From contig WXFD01000050.1 in assembly GCA_009877105.1 (NCBI GenBank), positions 1-64,000 on the forward strand: a stretch of DNA of 64,000 nucleotides, written 5' to 3'. Made by a program: the position numbers and the translations under genes. Under the pieces are notes generated by a model. The model was given only the letters and a program-made list of their open reading frames with translations. It did not search any database and was not told the origin of the DNA. Within the stretch, counting starts at the first letter, position 1, and the number at the start of each line of letters is the position of its first letter. This DNA comes from Bacteroidales bacterium (GTDB lineage Bacteria > Bacteroidota > Bacteroidia > Bacteroidales > VadinHA17). This document shows, piece by piece, positions 26,606 through 37,890 of this stretch.

Positions 26606-27247
26606 TCAGCTTTTAATAAAATAGGGATTTGTCTCTTTTTCAACTTTAATGGTAGTACACTCTCCATGTCCGGGGTAGACTATGGTGTCGTCGGGAAGTG
26701 AAAATAATTTGTTCCTGATGCTCGCGATTAGGGTCTCAAAATTTCCCCCCTCGAGGTCCGTTCTTCCGATACTGCCTGCAAAGAGGGCATCACCGGTAAA
26801 TACGGCTTTCAGGTCGCTGCTGTAGAACGAAAGGCTTCCTGAGGAATGCCCCGGAACGTGAAGTGCGGTGAGTCTGATCTGTCCATGGGAAACAATCTGT
26901 CCATCCTCCAGATAATCCGCCGGTTCGGGAGGTAGTTCCATATTGAGTCCGAAGAGCCGGGCATGCACCGGGGCATCGATCCTGTTATAATCATCCTCCC
27001 TGCAGTAATGCGAACGGATACCGAATCGTTCAAGCATCCAGCCGTTCCCGAAAATGTGATCGAGATGGCAGTGGGTATTCAGCAGCAAAACGGGTTTAAG
27101 CTTATTATCCTGAATGAAAGAATCCATTTCATCAAACTCATGCCCGTAGTAGCAGCCGCAGTCAATAATTATACAATCCCCTGACGGATCAGCAATTATA
27201 TAAGTATTTACTTCAATCGGATTAAAAACCAGTGTATATATCTTCAC
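26606..27247 (-). CDS. Metallo-beta-lactamase-fold hydrolase (glyoxalase II-like)
   Basis: 213 aa, a typical length for the small cytoplasmic MBL hydrolases related to hydroxyacylglutathione hydrolase. The dinuclear metal motif T-H59-x-H61-x-D63-H64 ('NTHCHLDHIFGNG') is intact, followed by 'HVPGHSSGSLSFY' (His), 'VFTGDALFAGSIGRTDL' (bridging Asp) and 'VYPGHGECTTI' (His). Residues around the site fit glyoxalase II-type thioesterases rather than beta-lactamases. No signal peptide. The substrate is unknown; Bacteroidetes generally lack glutathione, so another thioester is likely. Confidence 0.88.
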   Translation of the reverse strand: MKIYTLVFNPIEVNTYIIADPSGDCIIIDCGCYYGHEFDEMDSFIQDNKLKPVLLLNTHCHLDHIFGNGWMLERFGIRSHYCREDDYNRIDAPVHARLFGLNMELPPEPADYLEDGQIVSHGQIRLTALHVPGHSSGSLSFYSSDLKAVFTGDALFAGSIGRTDLEGGNFETLIASIRNKLFSLPDDTIVYPGHGECTTIKVEKETNPYFIKS

Positions 27248-27364
27248 TTTTCAATAATTTTTATTTTCATATTCCGGATGGCATATTAACTGATTCTGAA
27301 CCATCATGATCCGCAAAATCCCCGTCGAGCTTTTTCATACAAGGACTCAGGTTTCCCAAACAAA

Positions 27365-28012
27365 TCAGCTTTTTACAATTCCTTTTATCATAGGCACAAA
27401 AATGAAATATCCATGTGAGGAATAATCAAATTTGTTTTCTTCCGTTCGTACAACCAATGTCATGGTCTGGGAAGTTGCCGAACCAAGCGGGATCACCAGC
27501 CTGCCCCCTATTTTAAGCTGACGCATCAGCTTTTCAGGAACCTCAGCGGCAGCCGCAGTGACTATAATGCCATCAAAAGGTCCGTATTGGGGTTGCCCTT
27601 CATACCCGTCGCCGAAGAAAAAGGTTGCTGAATAGCCCAGCAGTGACAGAGTATGCTGGGCCTTCAGATGCAATTCCCTGAACCTTTCAATTGTATAAAC
27701 CTTTGCCCCCATTTCAGCCAGGATTGCGGCCTGGTATCCCGATCCGGTACCTATCTCCAGTATTTTATCCCTTTTCCTAACCTGCAGAAGCGAGGTCTGA
27801 ACCGCAACGGTATAAGGCTGAGAAATTGTTTGCCCGGATGAGATGGGAAATGCCTTGTCGGCATATGCATGGTTGAGGAATGCCGGATCCATGAATGCAT
27901 GACGGGGTACGGTATTAATGGCCCTCAGTACTTCCTCATCGGTGATCCCTTTGCGCCGGAGCTCATCGACGAGTTTTTTCCTCTTCCCCCTGGCTTCAAA
28001 AGAGTCTGTCAT
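27365..28012 (-). CDS. pcm: Protein-L-isoaspartate O-methyltransferase
   Basis: SAM-dependent repair enzyme that methylates L-isoaspartyl residues in damaged proteins. The ATG at 28012 gives 215 aa, the family length; the frame extends to 28072 but the extra residues look untranslated. It has 'VPRHAFMDPAFLNHAYADKAFPI', 'GQTISQPYTVAVQTSLL', the SAM motif 'ILEIGTGSGYQAAILAEMG', 'DGYEGQPQYGPFDGIIVTAAAAEVPEKLMRQLKIGGRLVIPLG' and a conserved tail. Standard PIMT. Confidence 0.94.
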   Translation of the reverse strand: MTDSFEARGKRKKLVDELRRKGITDEEVLRAINTVPRHAFMDPAFLNHAYADKAFPISSGQTISQPYTVAVQTSLLQVRKRDKILEIGTGSGYQAAILAEMGAKVYTIERFRELHLKAQHTLSLLGYSATFFFGDGYEGQPQYGPFDGIIVTAAAAEVPEKLMRQLKIGGRLVIPLGSATSQTMTLVVRTEENKFDYSSHGYFIFVPMIKGIVKS

Positions 28013-28200
28013 CCCAAAAATCAGATGGTTTGTTTCCGTAAAGAAAACAAAAAAAATGATTTTTTCCTGCAAAGTAATGTAAGGAAGGTTAATTAACTCC
28101 CCCGGGAAAAAGATTGACGCCCTGCTTTCACAGGGAAGAATTACCCGGGATCAATATTCTCCGAAGAACACAGAAGCTGAACACCAGGATCCAACAGACT

Positions 28201-28761
28201 TTAACTTAGAGGAAGCGTGGCCAGCGGGATATATACCGGTCCGGCCGGTTTAAGGATACTTTCAAAAAGGACAACTTCATTTATCCAGACTTTCTGGAAT
28301 TCAATATTCCTGTATTTTTCCAGAACCCGTCTGAGATTCTCGATGTCTTTGATGTTTTTCAGCCTGCCCAGTGTCAGGTGTGGAACAAAGGGTTTCCCGT
28401 CAAAACCGACATCTCCAGCTTCCAAACACTCCGTGATCAGGGCTCTCAGTTTAATAAGCCCATCCTGCGGTTTAATTCCGGCCCAGATGATTCTCGGATC
28501 CCTGAAATTTCTAAAAATCCCGGTTCCTGCCAGCATGAAGTCGAACTTTCCGAATCCGGCACATTTTCCTTTGATCAACTGAGTTATGGGAGCGATCTTT
28601 ACGACCGGGGTATCCCCCATAAATGCAAGGGTAACGTGTATGTTCCGAATATCGGCCCATTTAATATTTTCATTTCCAAGAAGCGACCTGAGGTTTGCAA
28701 CCAGTCGTTCCGTTTCGGTGGTTGTTTCTATCTTTACGGCAATAAATGTTCGCTTAATCAT
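28201..28761 (-). CDS. thpR: RNA 2',3'-cyclic phosphodiesterase (2H family)
   Basis: 186 aa 2H-phosphoesterase, also called 2'-5' RNA ligase. The two catalytic HxTx motifs are His42-x-Thr44 ('IHVTLAFMGD') and His128-x-Thr130 ('PHLTLGRL'). The N-terminus 'MIKRTFIAVKIE' and C-terminal 'VVLFESILKPAGPVYIPLATLPL' match the family. Length normal. It hydrolyses 2',3'-cyclic phosphates on RNA ends; the physiological role in bacteria is unclear. It lies 15 nt downstream of the DUF4294 gene on the same strand and is likely co-transcribed with it. Confidence 0.92.
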   Translation of the reverse strand: MIKRTFIAVKIETTTETERLVANLRSLLGNENIKWADIRNIHVTLAFMGDTPVVKIAPITQLIKGKCAGFGKFDFMLAGTGIFRNFRDPRIIWAGIKPQDGLIKLRALITECLEAGDVGFDGKPFVPHLTLGRLKNIKDIENLRRVLEKYRNIEFQKVWINEVVLFESILKPAGPVYIPLATLPLS

Positions 28762-28776
28762 ATTCGACAGATATTA

Positions 28777-29391
28777 TTATAATCTGCCTGCTTCGATCTC
28801 CTGCAGGATAATTTCCATAACAGCATCCTCACCGTACGGGTCATATTCAGCCTTAAGATTGGTCCCGAATATTCTGGCAATGGCCTGCCAGAAAGAGGCT
28901 GACAGATTTCCCCTGTAAAACCTTATCAGTTCATAGGAGGTGTTCCGTGTTTCCCTGTCGATGAGCTTGATGAGAAGTTTGCCCTGGGTAATGGTCATAT
29001 TCCGGACATCATCCTCATATTCCCTGAAAACATTTTTCTCAACCTGCCGGAGATATTTTTTCCGTTCCTTTTCATCGGGAATATTCATTAATTCATGATT
29101 TACCTGTTCCAGTCTTGCCCGTACAACAATTCCATACGGATAGATTTTTTTCAGGTTATAAATCAGCCGTTCATACTTGCGGAATGGAAATTTCTTTGAC
29201 GTTGACTGTCTGCCTATGATAACAACTTCTTTCAGGTCAATTTCAGGAAGACTTTCACCGTTTCTTTCTTTGGTGTGCAGCAGGTAGAAGTTACGCGGCA
29301 GTGTATCGTTCCCTGCAATAGAGCTATCGGTCTGGGCCAAAGTGATTTCCAGGGAAAAAGAAAACAGTAATATCGGTATCACAAGTTTCAT
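28777..29391 (-). CDS. DUF4294-family exported protein
   Basis: 204 aa. A signal peptide (MKLVIPILLFSFSLEITLA, cleaved around residue 19) is followed by a basic, charged domain with 'LPEIDLKEVVIIGRQ', 'FPFRKYERLIYNLKKIYPYGIVVRARLEQVN', 'MTITQGKLLIKLIDRETRNTSYELIRFYRG' and 'LSASFWQAIARIFGTNLKAEYDPYGED', which I recognise as DUF4294, a family confined mainly to Bacteroidetes. No function is known; periplasmic location is inferred. Upstream is a TACCTTTG box 17 nt before the ATG. First gene of a unit with thpR. Confidence 0.85.
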   Translation of the reverse strand: MKLVIPILLFSFSLEITLAQTDSSIAGNDTLPRNFYLLHTKERNGESLPEIDLKEVVIIGRQSTSKKFPFRKYERLIYNLKKIYPYGIVVRARLEQVNHELMNIPDEKERKKYLRQVEKNVFREYEDDVRNMTITQGKLLIKLIDRETRNTSYELIRFYRGNLSASFWQAIARIFGTNLKAEYDPYGEDAVMEIILQEIEAGRL

Positions 29392-29408
29392 GTGAATGTG
29401 ATCTCACG

Positions 29409-29416
29409 CAAAGGTA
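29409..29416 (-). promoter_or_regulatory. Bacteroidetes -7 box (TACCTTTG) for DUF4294-thpR
   Basis: Minus-strand TACCTTTG 17 nt before the DUF4294 ATG; same octamer as at dnaB, tgt and lemA. The -33 element is unclear. Confidence 0.45.
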
Positions 29417-29674
29417 TCAAAATACGGGCCATTTGATAAAACATGATTTTCGTTCCAAAATTGCAGGAAAAAACACAACCCCCTTTAATTACCGGATAAA
29501 TAAAATGGACGATTTCTTCTTTCCCGGACATATACCGGTATATTGTATCTAAAAAAGAACCCCTAATCCAATAATTGCCGGAGTATTTATGAAAGTTTTT
29601 CATATTCATGACCGGAATAATAACCACCCGGAAAACAATGTAGGTTACGATGGTTTTATTTCCCATAATTCCTT

Positions 29675-29704
29675 TTGCATTACTTTCCCAAAAAGTTAAA
29701 TTTG
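29675..29704 (+). promoter_or_regulatory. Canonical Bacteroidetes promoter for DUF3267 gene
   Basis: TTG at 29675-29677 (within TTTTG), a 19-nt spacer, then TAAATTTG at 29697-29704; an exact -33/-7 match, with the ATG 15 nt after the -7 box. Same spacing and same -7 octamer as the rpmH promoter. Confidence 0.7.
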
Positions 29705-29719
29705 GAAAAAGCTTAATTC

Positions 29720-30343
29720 ATGGCACTGAATGTGAATGATCTTGAAGACCAGTCAAGATACAGGCAATTAATTAAAATACCTTATGATGAACTCATTCCA
29801 TTCATCCTTGATTATCTGCGAAGGAAATCGGGCCTGATTGTTTTTTTCTGGTCGGCATGCATCCTCACACTTGGTCTGGCATTAACGGTAAGGGTCAACC
29901 TCAGTGGCTATTTCCCCTATAAATACCTGTTACTTCACTCAATCCTGGGGCTGGTTGTGTTCCCGTTATTGTATATTCCGGTTCACGAACTGCTCCATAT
30001 AATTCCCTATTATCTGACCGGGGCAAAAAACATAAGGGTTGGTATGGACCTGAAGCAGTATATGTTCTACGTAACTGCTCACAGGCATGTGACAACCAGG
30101 AAACAATTCGGGTTTGTTGCCTGGTTCCCTTTTATCATAACAACGATCGTACTTGTATACCTTGTCCTGTCAGTCCCGGGTTTGTGGAAATGGAGTCTTT
30201 CTCTTTTCCTTTTTGTTCACACAACAATGTGTGCAGGAGATTTTGCCATGCTGAACTATTTCCGGGTCAACAGGAAAAAAAAGCTATTTACCTGGGATGA
30301 TGCAGATGAGAAAATGGCTTACTTTTATGAAGAGATCCAGTAA
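29720..30343 (+). CDS. DUF3267 integral-membrane putative metalloprotease
   Basis: 207 aa with four hydrophobic segments (about 38-58, 68-90, 131-151, 157-172). The second carries His89-Glu90-x-x-His93 (PVHELLHIIPYYLTGAKN), the zincin HExxH placed in or near a membrane helix as in site-2-protease-like families. 'CAGDFAMLNYF' (Asp174) may give the third metal ligand. This is the DUF3267 pattern as I remember it. If active it would be an intramembrane protease; no substrate or regulator is nearby. It stands alone with a strong promoter. Confidence 0.8.
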   Translation: MALNVNDLEDQSRYRQLIKIPYDELIPFILDYLRRKSGLIVFFWSACILTLGLALTVRVNLSGYFPYKYLLLHSILGLVVFPLLYIPVHELLHIIPYYLTGAKNIRVGMDLKQYMFYVTAHRHVTTRKQFGFVAWFPFIITTIVLVYLVLSVPGLWKWSLSLFLFVHTTMCAGDFAMLNYFRVNRKKKLFTWDDADEKMAYFYEEIQ

Positions 30344-30501
30344 AGTGCCGGGAGAATACTCAAACAACGGCTGACACTGAATTGCAAGGAGGAAAATGGT
30401 AATAAAAACAAGCCTGAATCTCCGTGCTGACTTTTTGACTCACCACTGTGATTGAAACACTAACTGATGAACAAGAATATAAACCAATTATACATTTATC
30501 A

Positions 30502-31572
30502 ATGAAAAGGCTAATTTTATTCCAGTTACTGTTAACTTTCATATTTATTGCAGGTTTCGGTCAGAGAAAAATCGTAAATGTTCCGGACATTCCGGGTTAT
30601 GTAACCCTGAAATGTGATTTTCACCTTCACACTGTTTTCTCTGACGGGTCTGTATGGCCGGTCAACCGTGTTACGGAAGCCTACAGGGATGGTCTTGATG
30701 CCATCTCAATAACTGATCATATTGAATACACCCCAAACAGGAATTATATTCCGGTGGACCATAATGCAGCGTGGAAGATATGTCAGGGAGCGGCAGCTGA
30801 AAGGAATCTGATACTGGTACATGGGGCAGAACTTACCCGCTCCATGCCTCCCGGACATCTTAATGCCCTGTTTATCACCGATGCCACGGCCCTGGTCAGG
30901 GACTCCGTGTCTGACGCAATTGAAGAGGCATTAAAACAGGGAGCATTCATCCAATGGAACCATCCGGGCTGGAAAGCACAGGAGGCTGACGGGATACCAA
31001 AGCTATATCCGATCCATAAGCGCTTCCTTGAAAAGAAATGGATCCATGGAATAGAATTTTTCAATTCCGATGAGTATTATCCTCTTGTTCTGACATTCTG
31101 CAAAGACCATAATATTGCAGTAATGGCCAACAGCGACAAACACGGGAATATCAGCGAAGATTACCGTGAGCCTGAATATCCAAACAGGCCGATGACTCTT
31201 GTCTTTGCAAAAGCAAGGACACCCGAAGCCCTGAAGGAGGCGCTTTTCGCCGGGCGTACCCTTGCATATTTCAGGAACATAGTAGCCGGAAAGGAAGAAT
31301 TTGCCAGGCCATTCTTCCAGCAGTGCATCAGGACTGCCAAGCCATATTACCAGAATGACAGGAGTATCTTTTTTGAAATAACCAACAGTTCAGATATTAC
31401 TTTTTCCCTTGTCAACGGACCGGCAGAAGCACCCTCTTCAATTACCCTTCCGGCCAACTCCGTTACAAGGGTGACACTGGCCAGAAAATTCACCGGACCG
31501 CTCGTCTACGATGTAAGCAACGTAATGACAGGGGAAAATTCCGTTCTCAGGACTGAAATCACATACAGGTAG
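30502..31572 (+). CDS. Exported PHP-domain phosphoesterase
   Basis: From the ATG at 30502 (356 aa) the protein opens with a signal peptide (MKRLILFQLLLTFIFIAGFG); a GTG at 30448 is a less likely start. The PHP metal motif 'CDFHLHTVFSDGS' (His41, His43) is followed by 'ISITDHIEYTP', 'LVHGAELTRSMPPGHLNALFI', 'FIQWNHPGW' and 'VMANSDKHG', giving a complete metal site. I recall similar proteins annotated as Sb-PDE-type phosphodiesterases. The C-terminal ~90 residues are a beta-rich domain. It is likely a periplasmic phosphoesterase of unknown substrate. Its stop lies 1 nt from the stop of the convergent SIS gene. Confidence 0.83.
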   Translation: MKRLILFQLLLTFIFIAGFGQRKIVNVPDIPGYVTLKCDFHLHTVFSDGSVWPVNRVTEAYRDGLDAISITDHIEYTPNRNYIPVDHNAAWKICQGAAAERNLILVHGAELTRSMPPGHLNALFITDATALVRDSVSDAIEEALKQGAFIQWNHPGWKAQEADGIPKLYPIHKRFLEKKWIHGIEFFNSDEYYPLVLTFCKDHNIAVMANSDKHGNISEDYREPEYPNRPMTLVFAKARTPEALKEALFAGRTLAYFRNIVAGKEEFARPFFQQCIRTAKPYYQNDRSIFFEITNSSDITFSLVNGPAEAPSSITLPANSVTRVTLARKFTGPLVYDVSNVMTGENSVLRTEITYR

Positions 31573-31573
31573 C

Positions 31574-33586
31574 TCAGGCCTCCTGAAGATATAGGTTCAA
31601 TCCTTTTGATGACAGTATTGCCAAAGCTTCATCCCAGCTTACATACTGTCCGCCTTTTAGTGCTTCGATGATTCGTATTATTGAAAGGGCTACTTCTGCA
31701 GTCTGATCAGGGTTTTTAACAGCCATGAATTCAATTGCATCGTACAGAACTGCATTAACCTCCTCAAATGTTACCTTTTCCCTGTTACCGTAACGATTGA
31801 TCCAATTTCCCCTGGCAATAACATCATTAACATGGCTCATTACAAGAAAAGTCGCTCTGCCTATCAATTTCAGGTTACTGGGATTGACATTTGTCATTGT
31901 ATTGCCGGTCACCCTGCCAAGCTTTGCCATCATAGCGGTTGAGTGGGCATTAAGCAGCATTTTGAGAGCCATTTGCCGTCTTAATCCGATAGGATCAGGA
32001 AATGCAGGAAGGATAACTGACACTTCCACATCGCCCTTAAACTGATGTCTGTTTGCCGGAGCATTTTCATCCGTAACAGAAATAACGGCTACTTTTCCGC
32101 CCTGTGATCTCACCAATGATCCGAACTGCCCAAACGAGCTGGAAGGATCGTCAACCCGGATTCTTTCATCGTCTACACATACAATTACTCCGATGTCTCC
32201 CGGTTTTGGCCCTCTTTTATTTATGTTTGAATGGGAGAAGGACAGATCATAGAGATATTGCTGGTCGTTCCCGGCTTTAAGAAGGCTTTTAAGCGCAACA
32301 TCCTTAAGGTAGGGGTCATCAATCTCCTTTTCAAAGGCTGATTTATAAACAGGCTCCTCAAGTCCCCTGAAGTTCCTGCCAAGAAATACCTGCCAGGCAT
32401 CATCAATGGTTTTGCTGTCGGTCCAGACCTGGATCCACGACTTGCGTTCCGGCTCCTCAACGGTATCAAGCGGGAACAACCTGAAGGTTGGACTGCGTTC
32501 AGTACTGTCTATAAACACTGTAACCATAGCTTCCCGGGCAAAATATGTTGAAAAATGATGTCCGGCATAAGCCGAAGCTTCCAGTTCGGTAAACCGGGCT
32601 ATCCCGGATGCGGCATTATCCACGCTTTTTTTAACTTCGCCGAACGAAAGGAGCCTGTCAGTCAGTCCAAAGCCTTTCTCAAATCCCAGGTCAGCAAGTT
32701 CCCTGTCATTCAGGAACCCGCGCAATATCCTGTACAACGCTTCTTCCATCACGGCACCCAGGATGAAAGTTTCGCTGGTTGTTGCCTGAAGCCTGGTTGA
32801 TCCGGTTATTCCCTGCGGGCCGGTGGTAAGATTCAGCCTGGTTATACCCTTGTTTTCGATCACGCTTCTGCTCCGGTCAAATGGAAGCAGAAGTTCGTCG
32901 GGATTATTGTATGCAAAAAACAGTTTCCCGGAAGCTTCGCTGTCAGCCCTGCCGGCAGCGTCGCCATATTGCTTCCGGGCAGCAAGTATTGTTCCTATCA
33001 CGGAAGATGTCTCTCCTCCCTCGGTTACACAAAACACCGCATCACCTTTCTCTATTTTCCTGTCATACAGCTGTAACTTTCCGATAAGCTGCAGGTCTTC
33101 AAATCCTTCAAGGGAACTTATCAGGGCCCTGTCAGCCCCGGTCATCTCACCGATAAGCCGTTCTTCTATATCTGAGGGCAGGTGAGGTTCCAGTTTTATC
33201 CAGTATTCAGACTGCCTGAGCTTTCTCCAGAAAGGTCTCCAGAAGGTACTTTCCATCTGCTTGGCCAGCCTTCCCGTAGCACCGCAGCCGTAGAAATAAA
33301 TCTTTTTCCCTGTAATTATGGCACTGTGTATGGCATTAACTGCTATCTCGAGCAGCTCAGGATTCATGCATAATTTTTCAATTTTTGATGTGATATCTTC
33401 ATCGACAGAAAGAAGCATCCTGAGGCCCTTTTCAGTGTCATCTGCAATCACTGAACTGAGAGACAGTGTTTTGGAATGTCTCTGTTCGGTTAATAGCGTG
33501 AAAAGGTGAAACTGCTTCTTATTCTCAACATAGTCAACCGACTGATCAGAGGGAGTAATCCTCAGGTATTCAAGTATCCTGCTCAT
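31574..33586 (-). CDS. Tandem SIS-domain protein of the GKRP / MurQ type
   Basis: 670 aa, about twice MurQ and close to animal glucokinase regulatory protein in length. The first SIS domain has 'IYFYGCGATGRLAKQME' (about 97-112), like the MurQ 'GAGTSGRLG' loop, preceded by 'LLTEQRHSKTLSLSSV', like the MurQ N-terminal 'LTEQRNPNT'. The second half has 'GDIGVIVCVDDERIRVDDPSSSFG' and, around 555-575, 'TGNTMTNVNPSNLKLIGRA', the MurQ/GKRP C-terminal signature. It may be a sugar-phosphate-binding regulator or a MurNAc-6-P etherase relative. It lies downstream of the GH2 gene on the same strand (126 nt). Confidence 0.75.
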   Translation of the reverse strand: MSRILEYLRITPSDQSVDYVENKKQFHLFTLLTEQRHSKTLSLSSVIADDTEKGLRMLLSVDEDITSKIEKLCMNPELLEIAVNAIHSAIITGKKIYFYGCGATGRLAKQMESTFWRPFWRKLRQSEYWIKLEPHLPSDIEERLIGEMTGADRALISSLEGFEDLQLIGKLQLYDRKIEKGDAVFCVTEGGETSSVIGTILAARKQYGDAAGRADSEASGKLFFAYNNPDELLLPFDRSRSVIENKGITRLNLTTGPQGITGSTRLQATTSETFILGAVMEEALYRILRGFLNDRELADLGFEKGFGLTDRLLSFGEVKKSVDNAASGIARFTELEASAYAGHHFSTYFAREAMVTVFIDSTERSPTFRLFPLDTVEEPERKSWIQVWTDSKTIDDAWQVFLGRNFRGLEEPVYKSAFEKEIDDPYLKDVALKSLLKAGNDQQYLYDLSFSHSNINKRGPKPGDIGVIVCVDDERIRVDDPSSSFGQFGSLVRSQGGKVAVISVTDENAPANRHQFKGDVEVSVILPAFPDPIGLRRQMALKMLLNAHSTAMMAKLGRVTGNTMTNVNPSNLKLIGRATFLVMSHVNDVIARGNWINRYGNREKVTFEEVNAVLYDAIEFMAVKNPDQTAEVALSIIRIIEALKGGQYVSWDEALAILSSKGLNLYLQEA

Positions 33587-33712
33587 CTATTCTTTTTTAT
33601 GAATTAACAATCAATGTTGTTGCGTACTGCTTCCAACCATGGGACAAGGAAAATTACAAACAGGCTCCGATTGCCTGACATTCAAAAGATACTGAAATAA
33701 TTCAATCATCCC

Positions 33713-36955
<3,243 letters not shown>

Positions 36956-37124
36956 TTATTAAGTTATGTGATAATCATCTGTATTTATATCCCGGACCGT
37001 GAATTATGACACGCATGAAGGGATCACATGATATCTTGTCCGCTCTTCTTCAATCAAAAATCATCAGCATTTCCGGCAAACAGGTTCTTCCGCAGTTAAA
37101 GCCGCATTCCGCCTGTAACCGGCA

Positions 37125-37757
37125 TCATCTCCCTGCCAGCCTGTAACCCAGCGATATTTGCAACAAGTTATTCATCCAGGGGTCAACATACCTTACCCGG
37201 GTAGTTGCAGAAGAAATACCCATTATATATCTCACGGTTATGTTCAGATTGTGCGGAAGATCAGCCTCAGCACCAAAAACAAATCCGAAGTCGAATGTTT
37301 TGTAATAATCTTTAATGTCAGATTGAATCCCTGTCTTCATATCCTTCTGTTTTGCACCCAGCCTGAGGCCCGCCTGCGGACCGGCATGAAGATTCAAAAA
37401 TTGTATGGGCTGGTAGCGAATCAGTAACGGAAGATCAATATAGGTTACAAAGTCTTTTGCCTCATCATAATAATCTTTCCAGTGGGATCCTTTCCCTGAA
37501 ACCAGCAATTCAGCCTGCAAAGCAACAGGTCGTAGAAAGAAATAATTGAAATAGCCGCCTGCATTGACACCTATAATACCGGAAGTTTTAAATTCTGCTG
37601 TTCTGTTAGTAGTGGATTGTCCGGCATAATTGATACCTGCCTTTATTCCGTAACCTGATACCGGTTGTTGTCGATGGTAGTATTTTGACTGGCCTTCAGC
37701 AACGGGATCATTCAGGGTCATCAGAACCAGGAAAAGATATAGTGCAAACCTTTTCAT
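37125..37757 (-). CDS. PorT-family outer-membrane beta-barrel protein
   Basis: From the ATG at 37757 (210 aa) there is a signal peptide (MKRFALYLFLVLMTLNDPVAEG); the frame extends to 37817 without signal character. The mature protein shows ~8 amphipathic strands ('YGIKAGINYAGQ', 'VNAGGYFNYFFLRPVALQAELLVSG', 'FVTYIDLPLLIRYQPIQFLNLHAGPQAGLRLGAKQ', 'LNITVRYIMGIS', ending 'LLQISLGYRLAGR') with the barrel-terminal aromatic pattern. Many proteins called PorT are generic 8-strand barrels (outer-membrane beta-barrel domain); this is not evidence for the true T9SS PorT. Function unknown. Confidence 0.82.
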   Translation of the reverse strand: MKRFALYLFLVLMTLNDPVAEGQSKYYHRQQPVSGYGIKAGINYAGQSTTNRTAEFKTSGIIGVNAGGYFNYFFLRPVALQAELLVSGKGSHWKDYYDEAKDFVTYIDLPLLIRYQPIQFLNLHAGPQAGLRLGAKQKDMKTGIQSDIKDYYKTFDFGFVFGAEADLPHNLNITVRYIMGISSATTRVRYVDPWMNNLLQISLGYRLAGR

Positions 37758-37890
37758 CTTTTCATAATTAATAAACTTCAGGCATCTAAAGTAACAAAAT
37801 ATACAGAACCAAGACAAAAAGCAGTGCCGGCAGGGAAATTCCTGTTGCTTACCGCAAGCAGCTTTTGTATCCGTAACCGAAGTTACGTGA

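Larger units (their letters stand above)
29392..29719. other. 328-nt divergent intergenic region (DUF4294 / DUF3267)
   Basis: Separates two divergent genes. It contains the minus-strand -7 box at 29409-29416 and the plus-strand promoter at 29675-29704. A 92-codon minus-strand frame (29388-29666) fills part of it but has no family resemblance, and its end overlaps the DUF4294 start; I regard it as non-coding. Confidence 0.55.

Noticed and set aside
29388..29666. 92-codon minus-strand ORF in the DUF4294/DUF3267 gap
   Set aside because: No domain, odd composition, overlaps the DUF4294 start, and contains the plausible promoter of that gene.
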